A stretch of DNA of 64,000 bases, taken from NCBI RefSeq assembly GCF_013368755.1, contig NC_049563.1, positions 5,766,001 through 5,830,000 on the forward strand, in the 5' to 3' direction. This DNA comes from Talaromyces rugulosus. Taxonomy: Eukaryota > Ascomycota > Eurotiomycetes > Eurotiales > Trichocomaceae. A program made the position numbers and the translations under genes. The notes below the pieces were generated by a model. It did no database searches and was not told where the DNA came from. It saw only the letters and a list, made by a program, of their open reading frames with translations. Shown here piece after piece: positions 43,000-56,436 of the stretch; the stretch's first letter is position 1, and the number at the start of each line of letters is the position of its first letter.

Positions 43000-45900
43000 A
43001 ACCTAGCTAGACTAAAAGCTTTATATTATAAATCTGAAATGGCAGATCCTATAAATCTGAGCGCAGCTATGTGGCGCACTGGTGTATGAGAACTAAGACA
43101 CCAGAATCTCTAATAATAGTATTTATAGAGAAAAGAGACTTTGAACTAATATAATTCCTACAGAGAAGCGTTTTTTGAGATTTAAAATAAAGGACTTCTA
43201 TAGTAGGAAATCTCTAACTGAATTTAAGATATTTATAGGATATATAGAATTATAGTTTAATAGATATCTAGAGTGATATAGCTAATATCTACACTATAAA
43301 GTTGGTGAAGCTTTGGATAATCTAAGTTTTAAGCAATTTCTTAACTTTAATATATACTGAAAGGAGAAGGAACCAAAACCTATTATTTAGAAAGATTTCA
43401 AAGCATATCTATAATGACTATTTTATAATTTTAAGTTTCTTTATATTGCTGTTATATAAGATTATAATGATGTTAAGCAGTTAGAGGGTTAATTAGTATA
43501 GGAATTTGTCTACTATCTATGAATCTTTAAAGACTAGATAGATATATAGTATAGTGAGGAACAGTATATAAAGCTTTTTATAGTAAAGGTTCTATGGCCT
43601 ATCTAAGATGAGTTGTAGAAATATCTAGAGAAATCTTAAATATATGAAGACACCGTGCAATTCCTGTAGAAGCTGGAAGATGCTATGCCCGAATATTAAA
43701 AAATAAGAAATTCTTAATAGTGGGATGGTTATGGTAGCAGTGGTAATGAATACTGGGCAGTTCTGAACCATTGCCGCGTTGGAGTGAGACCCCCCATGGA
43801 TAAACATGGGAAGGATGACTAGTTCCTCTAAAAGGATGAGGCTGCTGCAGATAAAAGCAGTAGTAGAAACCTAAAAGAAAAGGAATATAAGAAGCCTAAA
43901 AAGGATTAGACTAGGTCTACCTGCAACTATTATAGCAAAATAAGATATTAAGAAAGGGAATGTTATAAAAAAAGGTTTGATGAAGTGTAAAAGACGTCTA
44001 AACTATTAAAAAACTAGGATTTTAGTGCTTGCATGTAGCAGCTGTGCTGGGGATAGCCTATAAGGGGGATATAGGGGAAGAGTAACTGTTGATAATAAAA
44101 ATAGAACTCCCTAAGCTACTGGGAACTGTGAAGATATGGACCTTTATTAATAGTAGTATCTAAGGCAATTTTATAAGCTGGGAACTTGCTGAAAAGTTCA
44201 TTAGGACTATTGGAAAAGTCCTTAGGCTAGTAAAAGCTATTGATGGGTGAGTTGTTTAAATATATAGGCAATGCTACATAGATATAAGAGTCATAGACTT
44301 TGAAAGGCTGACTTAAATGAGTAGGCACCCTCTTTATACAGTGGATATTAATGGATATAACATAATCCTTAGTATGCCCTGGTTAAAAAAGATAAATCTC
44401 AACATAGATTGGGTCGCAGGGCAGTTTAGATACCGGGACCGTGTGTTGACCAAAGGGATAGAGACTATATCTCTCCATGAAGCATATGAAAGCCTGGTAG
44501 CTGGGTGCGCAGCATACTAGATAGACCTCCAAGACGCACCAGAATTGGGCTTGCGCTTATATACTGCTCATATCCCATAAGAAAATAATGGGGCGCATAT
44601 CTAGGAAGTACTGTTGGACACAGAGATATCTAAAATAAATAAGCTTCGACTGCCAGATTATCTATCCAACTATATGGATGTATTCTTAAAGAGAGCTGCT
44701 GGTATACTATCTAAATATATAGAGTATAATTATACTATAGATTTAGAACTAAGGATAGCTCTCCCTTACAAACCTATATATGGGCTCACAGAAACCGAAT
44801 ATGAGGTCTTAAAGAATTACCTAAATAAAGTATAGGAAAAAGGTTAGATTAAACTATCTAAAAGCCCAGTAGAAGCCCCTATCCTTTTTATACCAAAAAA
44901 AGATAGTGAATTCCGACTGTGTGTAGACTATTGGGGACTTAATGCAATCATGGTAAAGAACTGTTATTTAATTCTTTTAGTCTGAGAGATATTGGACTGC
45001 TTTGCTGGTATAAAGTATTTTATTAAGCTGGATCTGAAAGATGTATATCATTATATTAGAATCTGAATGGGAGATGAGTGGAAGACCGTTTTCTGAATCT
45101 ATTATGGCCACTTTGAATACCAGGTGATGCTATTCGGCTTTGTAAATGCACTGGCTATATTCTAGGTATATGTCAATAAGGCAATGTTGAACCTATTGGA
45201 TATCTGTGTGGTAGTATATCTAGATGATATAGTTATATATTCAGCTGACCTGCAGATATATGAAGCCTAGGTGTGGGAAGTTATGAGCTGATTAAGAAGC
45301 TATAGCTTATATTGTAAGTGAAGTAAGTGTAGCTTTAGAATAGATACTATAGAATATCTTAGGTTTATTATAAGCTTATAAGGAATAATAATAGACTTGG
45401 ACTAGATTTATACTATTGTAGAATAGCCTGAACTATAGATGGTTAAGAAGGTCTAGTTGTTCTTGGGGTTTGTAAATTTCTACTGTAATTTTATATATCA
45501 GTTCTTGTGTATGTTAGCATCGCTATCTGAGGTAATTAAGGGTCCTGTGGGGAGAATAAAGTGTAATAGCCGAAAGAGCAGCGTTATCCAAGGATTTAAT
45601 ATAATTTCAGAAGCTAGAGAATCTTTTTTGAGCTTAAAGTAAGCGTTCCAGTATGAATCTGTGCTAAGACATTATAACTTAGTGCTCCTAATTTACATAG
45701 AAATAGATGCTTCAGATGGAGCCCTAGGAGTGGTAATCACTCAGCTGTTTGAGGATTTCTAATAGCATCCAATAGCCTTCTGGTCCTGGAAGCTCAAAGG
45801 ACCAGAGGTGCGCTATGAAGTGTATAATTCAGAACTTCTAATAGTAGTAGAAACTTTTAAGCACTAGTGGCAATACCTAGAAAATAGCTGATATATAATT

Positions 45901-47960
45901 AGGGTCCTAACAGATCACAGTAACCTATGGTACTTCGCTACCACTAAGGAACTTAGCAGACATTAGGTCCAATAGGCAGAATATCTATTAACATTTGATT
46001 TTAATATAGAATACCACCCAGGTTCAAAGAACCCTGCAGATACGCCAAGTTATCATCCAGACTATATAGATAGTGTTAAAAAAGACACAACGATGCTTCT
46101 GACCCTGTAGGAAAAACTATAAAAAGATTACTTTAAGAAATAAGAACAAAATCTAATCTCCTTATATAACTAAGAATTATCTATGAATATACTGGTGTAA
46201 GTATAGAAAGCTTAGAGAATGTTTTTTACTATTAATAAAGAAAATGTCTGCAGGCCTGAAGAGGGAAATACCTTTGTAGATAAGAATACCACTGCTGGTG
46301 ATACAGGGGATCTAGAACTCCTAGTGCCACAGTCCCTAGCAACCAAAGCTATAAGGACTGAGACGGCCTATTTAGAAATAAAACCTAACATAGAGAGTCT
46401 TCTTTGAAAATACCAACAAGGGGACATCTTTATATGGAAGAAGTCAAAAGAACTCTATACAGAACAGGTTGAGGGTTTGGTATAGAGTATTGGGGAGCAT
46501 GATCTTCTCTAGTACAAAGGAGCCACATATATACCACCCAATAAGGCTTTACAGTCAGAAATCATAAAGAATAACCATAATAATGCATAGGAAGACCATT
46601 TTGGAAAAGCCTGCACTATAATAGCTATTCATTAGAAATATTATTGGCTGGTATTAGAAACTGATATAGACTATTATATCTAAATCTGTTCTATCTATTA
46701 ATAGGTCAAGGTACATAGATACTGATAGTATAGGCTATTCAAGCTATTACCAGTTCTATCAGAATTATCTGAAATAGTAATCATAGACTTTATAATAGGA
46801 TTACTACTTGTAGGATAGCAGGGAACAATAGTTGACACTATACTAGTCATTATCAACCTATTCTTAAAATACACTATCTACTTGCTGATGCAGAAAGTAT
46901 TATTAGCTAAAGGACTAGCAAAGCTACTTTTAGAGAATCTAATATAATAGATTACCTTTCTACAGTATATTGTCTTAGATTAGGATAAGCTATTTACTAA
47001 TAAATTCTAATAAACTATATATTTCTATCTAAGGATAATCTAGAAATTGTCAATAACAGTCTATCTATAAATAGATAGATAGATAGAGTGTTAAAACTAA
47101 ACAATAGAATACTTTCTCTAATATTATATAAACTATAAGCAGATGGACTAGCCATAGTAGATTCCATTAATATAGAATATATATAACAACAGTTGGTATA
47201 GTATTACAGGACAATCTCTAATAGAAACCCTTATAGGATTCCAAGGAGATCTAAGAATAGATGTTCCTAAAAACGCTCCTTTAAATCTAAAAGATTAAGA
47301 GCCATATACCATAAACTAGATAGAAGAGCTCTATACTAAATAGGTAAACATTCAGGAATACTTAGAAGAAGCTAAAGAAGTATAAGCAAAATATTATAAC
47401 TAAGAAAAGATTTATCAGGAATTCAAAATCAGAGAATAAGTTATATTTTAGGCAAAGAATATAGCTTCGCTCTGATATAATAAAAAACTAGCTAATAGAT
47501 ATCTAGGCTTATTCTAAATAGTAGATATATAGAGGTTAAATGTATACAAACTTGACTTTACTCCAAGATATAGAGAAATCTATCCAGTTTTCTATATTTC
47601 TCTACTAGAGCCGCACTATACCAACACTGGGAACCATACTTCTCCAGGACCGGTACTAGTAGATAGCAAACCTAAGTATACTATTCAAAGAATAGTTCAG
47701 GACCAGAAGAGAAGCAGAGGAACGGAATATATAGTCTAATAGAAAGAATGACTGATTAAAGAAGCTACCTAAGAACTAGAAAAAACTATCAAAGAAACTA
47801 AAGCCTTTAACATCTATCTGCAAAAGAAAGCTGAAGAGCAAACTATATTAGAACTACACCAGCAAACTAAAAGGAAGAGGAACAAAAAAGACTTTTTATT
47901 AAAGGCCTAAAAGCTGTGTATACTGCATAAAAAAGACAAAGAACAAAATAAACCTAAACT
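43000..47960 (+). pseudogene. Degraded gag-pol of the 211-bp-LTR element
   Basis: Recognisable pieces in order: a mutated CCHC knuckle at about 43922-43970 (CNYYS...ERECYK); a protease C-terminal region in the frame at 44317-44520 (YNIILSMPWLKKIN); reverse transcriptase with [14 protein letters not shown] (44866) and YLDDIVIYS at 45217; RNase H around 45700-46070; integrase HHCC near 46560-46700; and a chromodomain-like end (KYTIQRIVQDQKRSRGTEYIV) near 47670. Stops are frequent, mostly TAG or TAA in place of Trp and Gln, as RIP produces. Confidence 0.8.
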
Positions 47961-49457
47961 ATCTAAAGGTATCTAAACATAAGCCCTGTAGGGCACCGTA
48001 CTAGAACATCAGAATATTTATAAAAAATCTTAAAAAACAAGTAAATACATTTCAATTCAGGCCTAAAGGCCGCGGTATCGCTATATAAGAAGGAATTTTT
48101 CAGACATACCCCTAATAGTGGAGGTAGTCACCAAAGGCGCGAGTTACCTTATGCACCCCAGCCAGCAGACACATAAGTTTGGGATCGAACCCAGCACCAT
48201 AACCACCAAAGGGTTCCCTGTAACCAGGGACAGGTAACCCACGCTATATATAAAGTGATATAATCGGCCTATATAGAGCAGCAATACTTAATATAGGACT
48301 GCTGAAGAGGGCAGGGTATCAGCTCATAGACTGCTGGGCAGCAGCTGGGGGATCTACTGTTATAATAATAGATAAATTACCCTGCGTCGCCGTAGCAGGA
48401 GCAAAACTACCTATATTAGTTAAAGACTTAACTGAATAAAGATCAAACCAACAACATATTACTATGTCTAATGCCTTAATAGTATCCTCCCAACCAGTAG
48501 CACAGGTCGCTACTAGTTCTATGATTGTGGCAGTCTAGTTAAGCTACTCCATGGGAACCTAGTGAATATCAATATCTGCGGAAATATATAGGCAAAAGAA
48601 GAATTTACTAGATAGCACTTAGCCATAGACTTTTTTAACCCTTTGCACCAGAGATAGGGTTTGTCACTAAGACTAGGGCACTCCAAATCAAAGTCATAGC
48701 CTAATAACCACAGGCACTACTGATAAAGCAGAAAATGTGCCTCTAGGAGACGCACACAAGACCTATAATAAGATAAAAAAGTTAGCATGCTGAGCAGCAT
48801 AGTATTAACTTCATCATCTTCATCATCATCATCATCTTTGTCCTCAACGTCGTCCCCATTAGTATTAACAAAAAAGAGGAAGCACACACGCTTCTTTATA
48901 AAGAGAGGAGCAGCAACAGACTTACTCTTCTTTAAGAGTAACTTCTTCAACAATTTCTTCTATACTACAGACTACAGTATACCAGTAGCCACACCACCAG
49001 CAGTATATATTGGCTAGATATGGCCTAACACAGAGATATCCCCGCCAAAGGACGAGGTAATCAGCAAAATAGCTAAAAAGCAGCAAAAAATCTTCTTTTT
49101 TAAAGCCATTCTGCAAACCATCAGCAAATAACAAACTAAGCAAACATTTAAACAGGCATTACAATCAACATAAGACAACCAGCAGAGGACATATTACTTA
49201 TGTTCAGACAGCACAAACAAACAAAAAAGCAGAGAGAACAAGCACAGGGTCAGCAGCAACACAATAAACTATTTAGTAGTAAGAAAAAAGAAACAAACAA
49301 CAGCCCAACCTACAAACAATATATCAACAACACATGTGGATAGGTCTATACACCACACGCGCTAGTCCCCGTAACAACGGCGCCTAAGCTTATTTACACC
49401 TCCTATAAGAACCTACGCGAAGAACACCAGCGCAGCTTCTAAGAAAAAAGGGGGTAA
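47961..49457. other. 3' non-pol region of the 211-bp-LTR element
   Basis: About 1.5 kb between the pol end and the 3' LTR. On the minus strand there is a lysine-rich then acidic low-complexity frame (48717-48953, with DKDDDDDEDDE). This may be the residue of an antisense ORF in the same position as in family A, but no cysteine cluster is visible. Confidence 0.4.
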
Positions 49458-49668
49458 TATGAGGCCATAAGACCTTTAAGACGCACCAGATGCCGCACCT
49501 CACTACACTAGCCTCACAGAGGATTGCCAAGCCACTAATGAAGCGGCATATATATACTGACCTTCGCACAGGGGTTGCCGAAGGTCAGCAATCAGTTTGA
49601 CTACCTAGCGAACCATAGCTTTACTATCGAATCCAACTCTTGCCTGCTCTCTATATAATATCCTCACA
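49458..49668 (+). repeat. 3' LTR of the 211-bp-LTR element
   Basis: Ends in CCTCACA and is followed by gag-derived sequence of the host element. Confidence 0.85.
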
Positions 49669-50573
49669 TTTTAGTATATCGCTTCTAATAGTCATATATC
49701 TTATTTCTTAGTTAATCATAGTTTTCAGCTATGAGATTTTTATATTATTAGTCCATGATTAATCTCTTACAAAAAATAATATCCGTTCAAATTCACTGAT
49801 AAAGTCTTAGAAAGAGATATGCCCCTATTATATATAGTTAAGTTCAAGGTTCGCCTTTTCTATAAGTTGATAATCTTCAAATAGTATATTAAAATGCGCA
49901 AAGAAAGCTTCTAGTATAATAGAAGTAACTATATTTATATTCTTATAAAACCACATCCAGGGGTAGACCTTTATCTAGGCCTTTTCTACCAACCGTCCAT
50001 AGGTATACTATAATTGCTTATATAGTCCTCCAATTACTAGTGCATCGACTATCAATTTTATATATAGAATTACCATAAACTACATATATTTTGAATAATC
50101 ACAGTCGTCATATTTATCGGGATAGTTAAGAAAATAATATAGTTTATTCACACTATACATAGAGGTTACTGATAGTATAGTATCAGTAGGGACCTTAGGC
50201 ATAGATAGTTCAGTCATATTACTAACCTATCCTTCGACATGCGATAGGCGAGCAGATATATTTATTAGAAGGAGTTCTATTTATTGTATTTATTCTAATA
50301 ATAGCTAGTTTAGTTCTAAAGATGTGCCTATTTAGTTCAGGCTGTCTCTTAGTAGGCTATTCATTATAATGGAGAAATTTCTCAATATTTAACTCAGTCA
50401 TTGAGAAGCAATGATATAGTAATTTAATTCTCTGAATGAGGAGAGTTGGTATAGTTCTTAGGGGCTCGACTTGAATAAATAAGAAGTGATTGTATAGGCT
50501 TAACCCTTTAGGTAAAAAAAGTGGCGCGTTCTCGACCTTTTAAATAGGGGAGATGAAAGATGTTTAAATCTAA
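49669..50573 (-). pseudogene. RIP-degraded gag and leader (257-bp-LTR family)
   Basis: It matches the reverse complement of the intact element from about 29440 back to 28537. The stretch around 49850-50000 is nearly collinear with gag bases 29100-29290. The pol N-terminal half expected between here and 42503 is missing. Confidence 0.85.
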
Positions 50574-50823
50574 TATTATAGGCTAAGTCCTGTCTTACTG
50601 GTCTAATATAGGTCTAGGAATTGAGTAGATTTGAACATAAGAAAGAGAAGAAAAAGGTTTGTAGGGGTTTATATTGTTAATATAGGTGAGTGTGGGTTCT
50701 GGGGGTGCTCTAGCGAATTTAGTATAGTGTCAGGGGGTTCTTCTATAGCGGATCAGATGCGGACCAGGTGCGGTTATTCTACGAGAGCGAAGCCTGAGTA
50801 TCCCAGGGGCTAGGACCCTAACA
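50574..50823 (-). repeat. Second LTR of the RIP-mutated 257-bp-LTR copy
   Basis: The 250-bp counterpart of 40622-40871. The bases outside the two LTRs (aaatg and tctta) do not form a target duplication. Confidence 0.88.
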
Positions 50824-50839
50824 TCTTACATCTTTATTT

Positions 50840-51640
50840 GATCAATACTATACCGTAAATGATATTATTACTGTATATATGCTACTGCACTCGTTGTATC
50901 TGCTTTAACCGCTTGATGTAGGTGTTTTTGTAGTTCTTAAGCGCTTATATAGGTATGTGGTTGAGAACTGGATGTGCTACAGTGTCAACCATATTAATAA
51001 AGACGATTTTCTCATAATATATGCGGATATTCGGGATAAAGCCTATATTATATAAAACATCAAGAGCAGCTTTTTATCAACTAATATCTTGCTATTTGAC
51101 TGAGAATATGTGCTATCTAAGCTTAACATTCAATTACGGACATCTATCCCCTTGAGTATAAGTTATTCTTCTGTAAATTGGTCCCTAAAAACACTAAATA
51201 ATATAAAAAACCTGATTTGTTAAATAAAAACTATAAATTGGCTTATAAATCAACGTTTTGACTATCTAAATTCGTCTATTAAGCGCGCGTTGGACCAGTT
51301 GATAAAAGGTTGTTAGTTAGCTATGAATTCTGTCATTATATTGGCGCAGGAAAATTAGGAATTGAGAGTAGCGAACTATTATTAGAAATAAAAAAGGACA
51401 ATCTGTGGTAGGTTTATTGATTGTCAAAGAATTTTGATAGTTTCTGAAGGTTGTGAGATTGCTATAGTAGTATTAATAGTTTAGGAAGCTTTATAATTGT
51501 CTAATTTGGAAGTAGCTTTGGGGGCACGTAGGCGCGCGCCGTGGACCTGTTCTAATTGTAAACAAATCAGGCATATTCGCACGTACTGTCCGAACAATTT
51601 AATATAGAAATTATATAGTAAATTTGGTAAATGGTTACGT
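50840..51640 (+). pseudogene. Fot1/pogo transposase, C-terminal remnant
   Basis: The plus-strand frame reads HSLYLL-stop-PLDVGVFVVLKR (the end of the DDE_1 catalytic region, normally HSSHLLQPLDVG), then VLSKLNIQLRT, ILAQEN, ELRVAN and a terminal zinc knuckle RAPWTCSNCKQIRHIRTYC near 51540-51590. Stops are scattered throughout. Shortly downstream (51670-51710) GTGGGCGGG is duplicated, probably a subterminal repeat of this element. Confidence 0.8.
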
Positions 51641-51719
51641 TTTGGTCAAAATAAGTGGTTTCTACCGGACAGGTGGGCGGGCACGCTTGGGTGGGCGGGA
51701 GGGGGTGTGAGATACGTTA

Positions 51720-52688
51720 TTAGCTATCTTTTAGATATTATAATTAATATTTAAAAGCTTTTATTATTACTAGAAGTTTTAAATTATATATTTTATAGTG
51801 TATCTTTAGTCCTTTAAGCTTCTAGGACTAGAAGGCTATTAGATACTATTAAAAATCTTTAAATAGCTAAGTAATTATTATTTTTAAGGCTTTACCTAAT
51901 GTATCTATTTCTATATAAATTAAAAGCACTAGATTATAATATCTTAATATAGATTTACACTAAAATATTTATTTTAAGCTTAAGAAAGATTCTCTAGCTT
52001 CTAAGATTATATAAAATCCTTAGCTAGTGCTATTTTTTTAGCTATTATACTTTATTCTTCTTATAAAATCTTTAATTATTTTAAATAATAACATTAATAT
52101 ATATAAAAACTGATATATAAAATTATAATAAAAATTTATAAATTTTAAAAATAACTAAATCTCTTTAACTATTTATAGTTTAAGCTATTCTATAATAATA
52201 TAAACCTAGTCTAGGTCTATTATTATTCTTTATAGATTTATAATGAATTTAAGATATTCTATAGTATCTATTTTAAAGCTATACTTGCTTTACTTATAGT
52301 ATAAGCTATAGCTTCTTAATTAATTTATAACTTCCTATATTTAGGCTTTATATATCTGTAGATTAACTAAATATATAACTATATTATCTAGATATATTAC
52401 TATATAGATATTTAATAGATTTAATATTATTTTATTAATATATATCTAGAATATAGCCAGTATATTTATAAAGCTAAATAGTATTATCTAATATTTAAAA
52501 TAGCTATAATAAATTTAGAAAATAATTTTTTACTTATTCTTTATTTAGATTCTAATATAATAGTATATATCTTTTAGATCTAGTTTAATAAAATACTTTA
52601 TACCAGTAAAGTAGTCTAATATTTTTTAGACTAAAAAAATTAGATAATAGTTTTTTACTATAATTATATTAAGTCTTTAATAGTCTAT
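51720..52688 (-). pseudogene. RIP-degraded Gypsy reverse transcriptase fragment
   Basis: Very AT-rich. On the minus strand near 52360-52410 a mutated YLDDIVIYS block is recognisable, with reverse transcriptase-like sequence around it. It is interrupted at 52689 by an LTR. Confidence 0.65.
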
Positions 52689-53017
52689 TGTAAAGTGGGT
52701 GGTGTCTGAAAGACTTATATATGAGGGAGTTGGAATCTACTGGGCTCTGAGGGGGTTCCTACTAGGAGTCGAGGCAGTATATAAAGTAAATAGATATGGG
52801 TTATATTGATATAGAATAAACCGCTTGAGCCCCTTTATCCTGGGGGATGGGGTCTTAAGCTTATAAGCCTGATCTAGATGAGATCCTACTTTCTAATAGG
52901 GTTATATTCACTGAGCATGAGGGGTAGATGTATTCTTTGTAATGTATTAACTTAACCTGTGGAGGATATGCAGGCCTTTGTAAGCTGGATTGGTATTCTT
53001 GAGCTTGGCACTTTACA
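52689..53017 (-). repeat. LTR (329 bp) of the family B element
   Basis: Bounded by TGTAAAG and CTTTACA. A truncated relative is at 40067-40186. From its place downstream of a minus-strand pol (54950-64000) it is probably the 3' LTR of that element. Confidence 0.65.
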
Positions 53018-54949
53018 ATCTATCTCTCCTGGAAGGGATCATCTTTGAGACTTTGTATCTGTAGGTTGGGAATAACCTCATGTCTGACGTGGTGGTTGTT
53101 GTGGTAGCTGGCCAATTAAAATAAAGGGCATTACGGTTTTTTGATTTGGAAGGCGGTTTGGTGTAGCAGTGGGTGGGTCTATCTATGTGTGTGTTGATAT
53201 ATGGGAACTCTAAAAATAAACATGGGATGTTTCTTATTTATGTGTAGTAATATCTTGGTATATGTCCCTTGTTGATTCCCCTGTTAATTAATTTTGAGTT
53301 ATAAGCTATTATAGACATTTTGTTAATTTTAAATTATGATAGTTCTTAGAATTAAGCTTTTTTCTTTGTCTTGTTTTATTTTTGCCTCTGCCAGCAATGG
53401 CCCCCTGCGCTCCTAAGCCTGTTTGTTTCCTAGTTTAGGTGTATGTTGACCTATCCTGACGTTCTTATAGAAAACCCCAACCTATTATAGGCCTTTGGGC
53501 TCTACTTGTCATGGCCGCGGTATTTGCCACCCTGCTCTAGTAAGTACTTTCTTAAGAGGCTCTTAGTTGGTTTTAAATCAATTCCTAATAGAATAGCATA
53601 GTGCTTTGGTATCCTGAGTTACTGTAGTTGTCTCTGAAACTTTTTATAATAATCATCTAACAGTTATTAGATTATTAGCTAATAGATTTAAATAATAAAA
53701 GAATATTTTTACTTCCTTTGTTATTATTACTAAGGAGCTTAATGCACTTCTTGCTATTATAAATAATTTAATATAAACTTTCTTAAATTAACCTTAGTTT
53801 CCTTCTTTTAGTAGGCTCTGTCTTAGGGCCTAAATAGATAGTATATATAGTAGATACTAATAGATATATCTAATTTTTAGGAAGATTTGGATTTGTTGTC
53901 TCTTGAGCCCGATGCTGATATAACTGATTACTTTGAGTCTAGCCCTGTCAGAGATGCTACTTTAGCTTTTTTAGCTAAAAACATGGTGGAGGATACTGAT
54001 AAGACTCCTTATCATATATAGGCCACCTCTGAGATGCCTATACTGGTGGCTTCTGCCTTAGGTATCTCTAATGTCCTTCTGTCTAGCGACCAGCTAGACT
54101 TTTTAGAATATTATGACTCTCAATCTGAGGCTTCTTTATATGTGTTTAGAGTACGTAGTCTATATCGGTTGACTAGTTAGAAGTTAGCTTGATTAGTAAG
54201 AATCCTTTCTATATACTTTGGTGCTGTCTTTGTGGCGGATAAACGTTTAGTACTTTGGTAGAGCCACTCCTGTTTATGTTATGTAAAACTGGTAGATTAC
54301 CACCAGAATTTCTGCGTGTGGTATCTGCTAATAGAAAAGTGTTATTACTGTTCCTGTTTAGAAGTAAAATATGATTCTATACTAAACTTATAGTTAGCTT
54401 CATTCCATATTATACAAGTAATATTCTGCTTAGATGTGTTTCTAAAGGCTATCTAGACAGCCACTGATTAGATTTAGATTATCAAGGGGACGCTCTGTAG
54501 AAAGCTATCCTTATTACTCTCTTAATTACAGATTCGCTTGTTAGAACTATCTAAGTCGGACTAAGTTACAGCATTAAAAGCCTGCCTTGACTGGATTAAA
54601 AGCACTATAGGCTAGATTCTTTAAATCTTAAATTAGCAAGTAAGTGTAATCTCTTTTTAGTGTTTACTTTTAATAAGGCTTTTGTCTAGTCTAGTACTAA
54701 TAGTAATAGAATGAATATTTTGGTATTATGTCTGCTGCTATTCTTATTATTCCTGCTTCCCCTACCGCCCGCCGCTATAGTGGTGTTTTGTGGAGTCCTT
54801 TTGCGTGGGGTAGTCCTTTAGGACAGTAGTTTAGTTTTAGTGGTTGGTTTTCTTTTGTTTTTTTAAATAATGAAATCTTCTTTCTTGTTGTGTGATTTCC
54901 TTGTAGAATTCTTGTTAAACCTGAAACCTGGTGGGAAAAACAGGAAGAG
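53018..54949 (+). pseudogene. Degraded antisense ORF region of the family B element
   Basis: Between the family B LTR and its minus-strand pol, the plus strand has coding-like stretches with few stops: a possible start MAPCAPKPVCF (53398), then after a GTAAGTA / TTTTAG pair a frame EDLDLLSLEPDADITDYFE (from about 53880), and a cysteine-containing part KCYYCSCLEV near 54330. No family is recognised. Position and orientation match the antisense ORF of family A. Confidence 0.45.
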
Positions 54950-55818
54950 TGATTTTAGAGTATAGCTGGCTCTCTCTTATAGCTAAGTAGTAATCCTTGT
55001 TAGTAGTGCCAAGGGGTATAGTAAAGGTGAGGAAGTCATATTTATATACTAGAATGGTTCTAAGTCAGAGTCTTTATAGCTCCTAGTTAGCTTCAGGTAG
55101 AAGGCTCTAAAGTGATAAAAACTAAAAAATCTATTCTTAGGAAAAGGGTCTATCTTCTTTTTGCTTTATAGGCTATTAACTAGTGATATTCTTTAAGAAG
55201 TTCTTTTATATTGCTAAAATCTTCTTTATCTAATCATTTATTCTTATAAAAAGGATATCTAAGCTATTTTACTAAGTACTTAGTTTGTCTACAGTAGATA
55301 TAATAATTGATAATAGCTTTGATTTCCTATTCTTCTTTATTATTTATAATAATCATTTATAGTTCCTATTTACTTTTTTCTTCTCTCTATAGATAATATG
55401 GTTCTAATAAAGAGACATAGAAAACAGAGTGAATTTGATGCCAATTTGCCAGTAGCTGAAGCTGGTAAGCTTGCTTTTCTATCCTTTTAATAATCTTAAA
55501 GCTTTTTTTATATAGAAAGTCAAGCTTCTTGTTTAACCTAAAGGATTTAAGGTTTTTTATAAATAATAGTATCTAGTTATCTATAGTGTACTCTTTTAGT
55601 TGGTGATGTTTATTGTAATAGATGGCTTGTATCTAGATTGCTTCTTTAAGATAAAGCTTCACCTGCTTTCTGATTTCTTTTAATTTCTTGACGTGTTTTT
55701 GTGTCGATTAAACCATGAAAGATTTAATATAGTTATTAAAGAGAGGCTTTAGATTGAAGCTAACTAGGCCTCTAAGTGGGGTTATCTTAGTGCTTATATA
55801 TTTCGAGTTATTATAAGT
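54950..55818 (-). pseudogene. Family B pol, C-terminal part (integrase end and chromodomain)
   Basis: The minus strand reads LRSFR-like LKSFRLNKKLDF, FKIIKRIEKQAYQLQL, HSVFYVSLLEPYYL and a chromodomain-like EIKAIINYYIYCRQTKYLVK, with stops in place of Trp and Arg. It is continuous with 63502-64000 once the family A insertion is removed. Confidence 0.8.
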
Positions 55819-55823
55819 GAACT
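55819..55823. repeat. Target-site duplication gaact, left copy
   Basis: Matches 63497-63501 on the other side of the family A element. Confidence 0.9.
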
Positions 55824-56436
55824 TGTCAATCGGTTCAACAACTCGTCACCAAGATGTGAATCGGGGTGGGTATTCTGCTAACAGAAGGCAAGATGAGAAG
55901 TTTGTGTAAGGCAATCCTAGGATAAGTAGAGTACTATCGCAATGATAGGCTGCAAAGTATGTTGAAGAGTAATAGTAGTATGCTATTTGCTTGAGAGAAT
56001 AAAACACAATAAACTAGATACATGATGGTAAATGAGTGTCCTTATATAGCGGATCCTAAACATAGCGAGCATAGTCAAGCTCTGCTTGACTATGTTTAAC
56101 ACATAGTTCCTTAGCATAGTCTCACTATGTTGACTATGCAGTCACGTGCCTAATTCCGTAAGGTGGGTCTTTTCGTATGGAGACTCTTTTCGTGTGGAGA
56201 TCCTTTCCGTACGGGATCTCTTTTCGTACGGAGTCTGTTTTCGTATGGAAACCATTTCCATACGACACAGGCTTCCGTTCGATGAGTCATTCCATGCGGG
56301 AGTATAAGTGTAGGCGTTTCTTCCTTCTCGGGTACAATCAGAGATTCTACCCCATGAGAATATCCAATAACCTTTGCTTATGTAACTAGCGTCCGCTGTC
56401 ACATCTATTGGCTGAGCGTTATCGATTCTTATGACA
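55824..56436 (-). repeat. 3' LTR of family A (613 bp)
   Basis: Appears identical to 62884-63496. It contains a tandem array of CGTA(T/C)GGA words (56168-56270) and a perfect 11-bp-stem hairpin around 56070-56094. Small ORFs inside it are the same in both LTRs and are not genes. It lies 117 bp upstream of the antisense ORF start. Confidence 0.95.

Larger units (their letters stand above)
42504..49668 (+). mobile_element. RIP-degraded Ty3/Gypsy element with 211-bp LTRs
   Basis: LTRs at 42504-42714 and 49458-49668 (TGTGAGG...CTCACA) flank about 6.7 kb. The two LTRs differ at many C/T and G/A positions. No target duplication is seen (tatac versus tttta), and the flanks come from different parts of another element: pol on the left, gag on the right. 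Confidence 0.85.

Noticed and set aside
48787..49017. Ser-rich 76-aa plus-strand ORF
   Set aside because: It is the complement of the acidic low-complexity frame and lies inside a RIP-degraded element.
56142..56402. 86-aa minus-strand ORF, repeated identically at 63202-63462
   Set aside because: It lies wholly within the LTR and is identical in both LTRs because they are copies. It has no domain and is explained by repeat structure.
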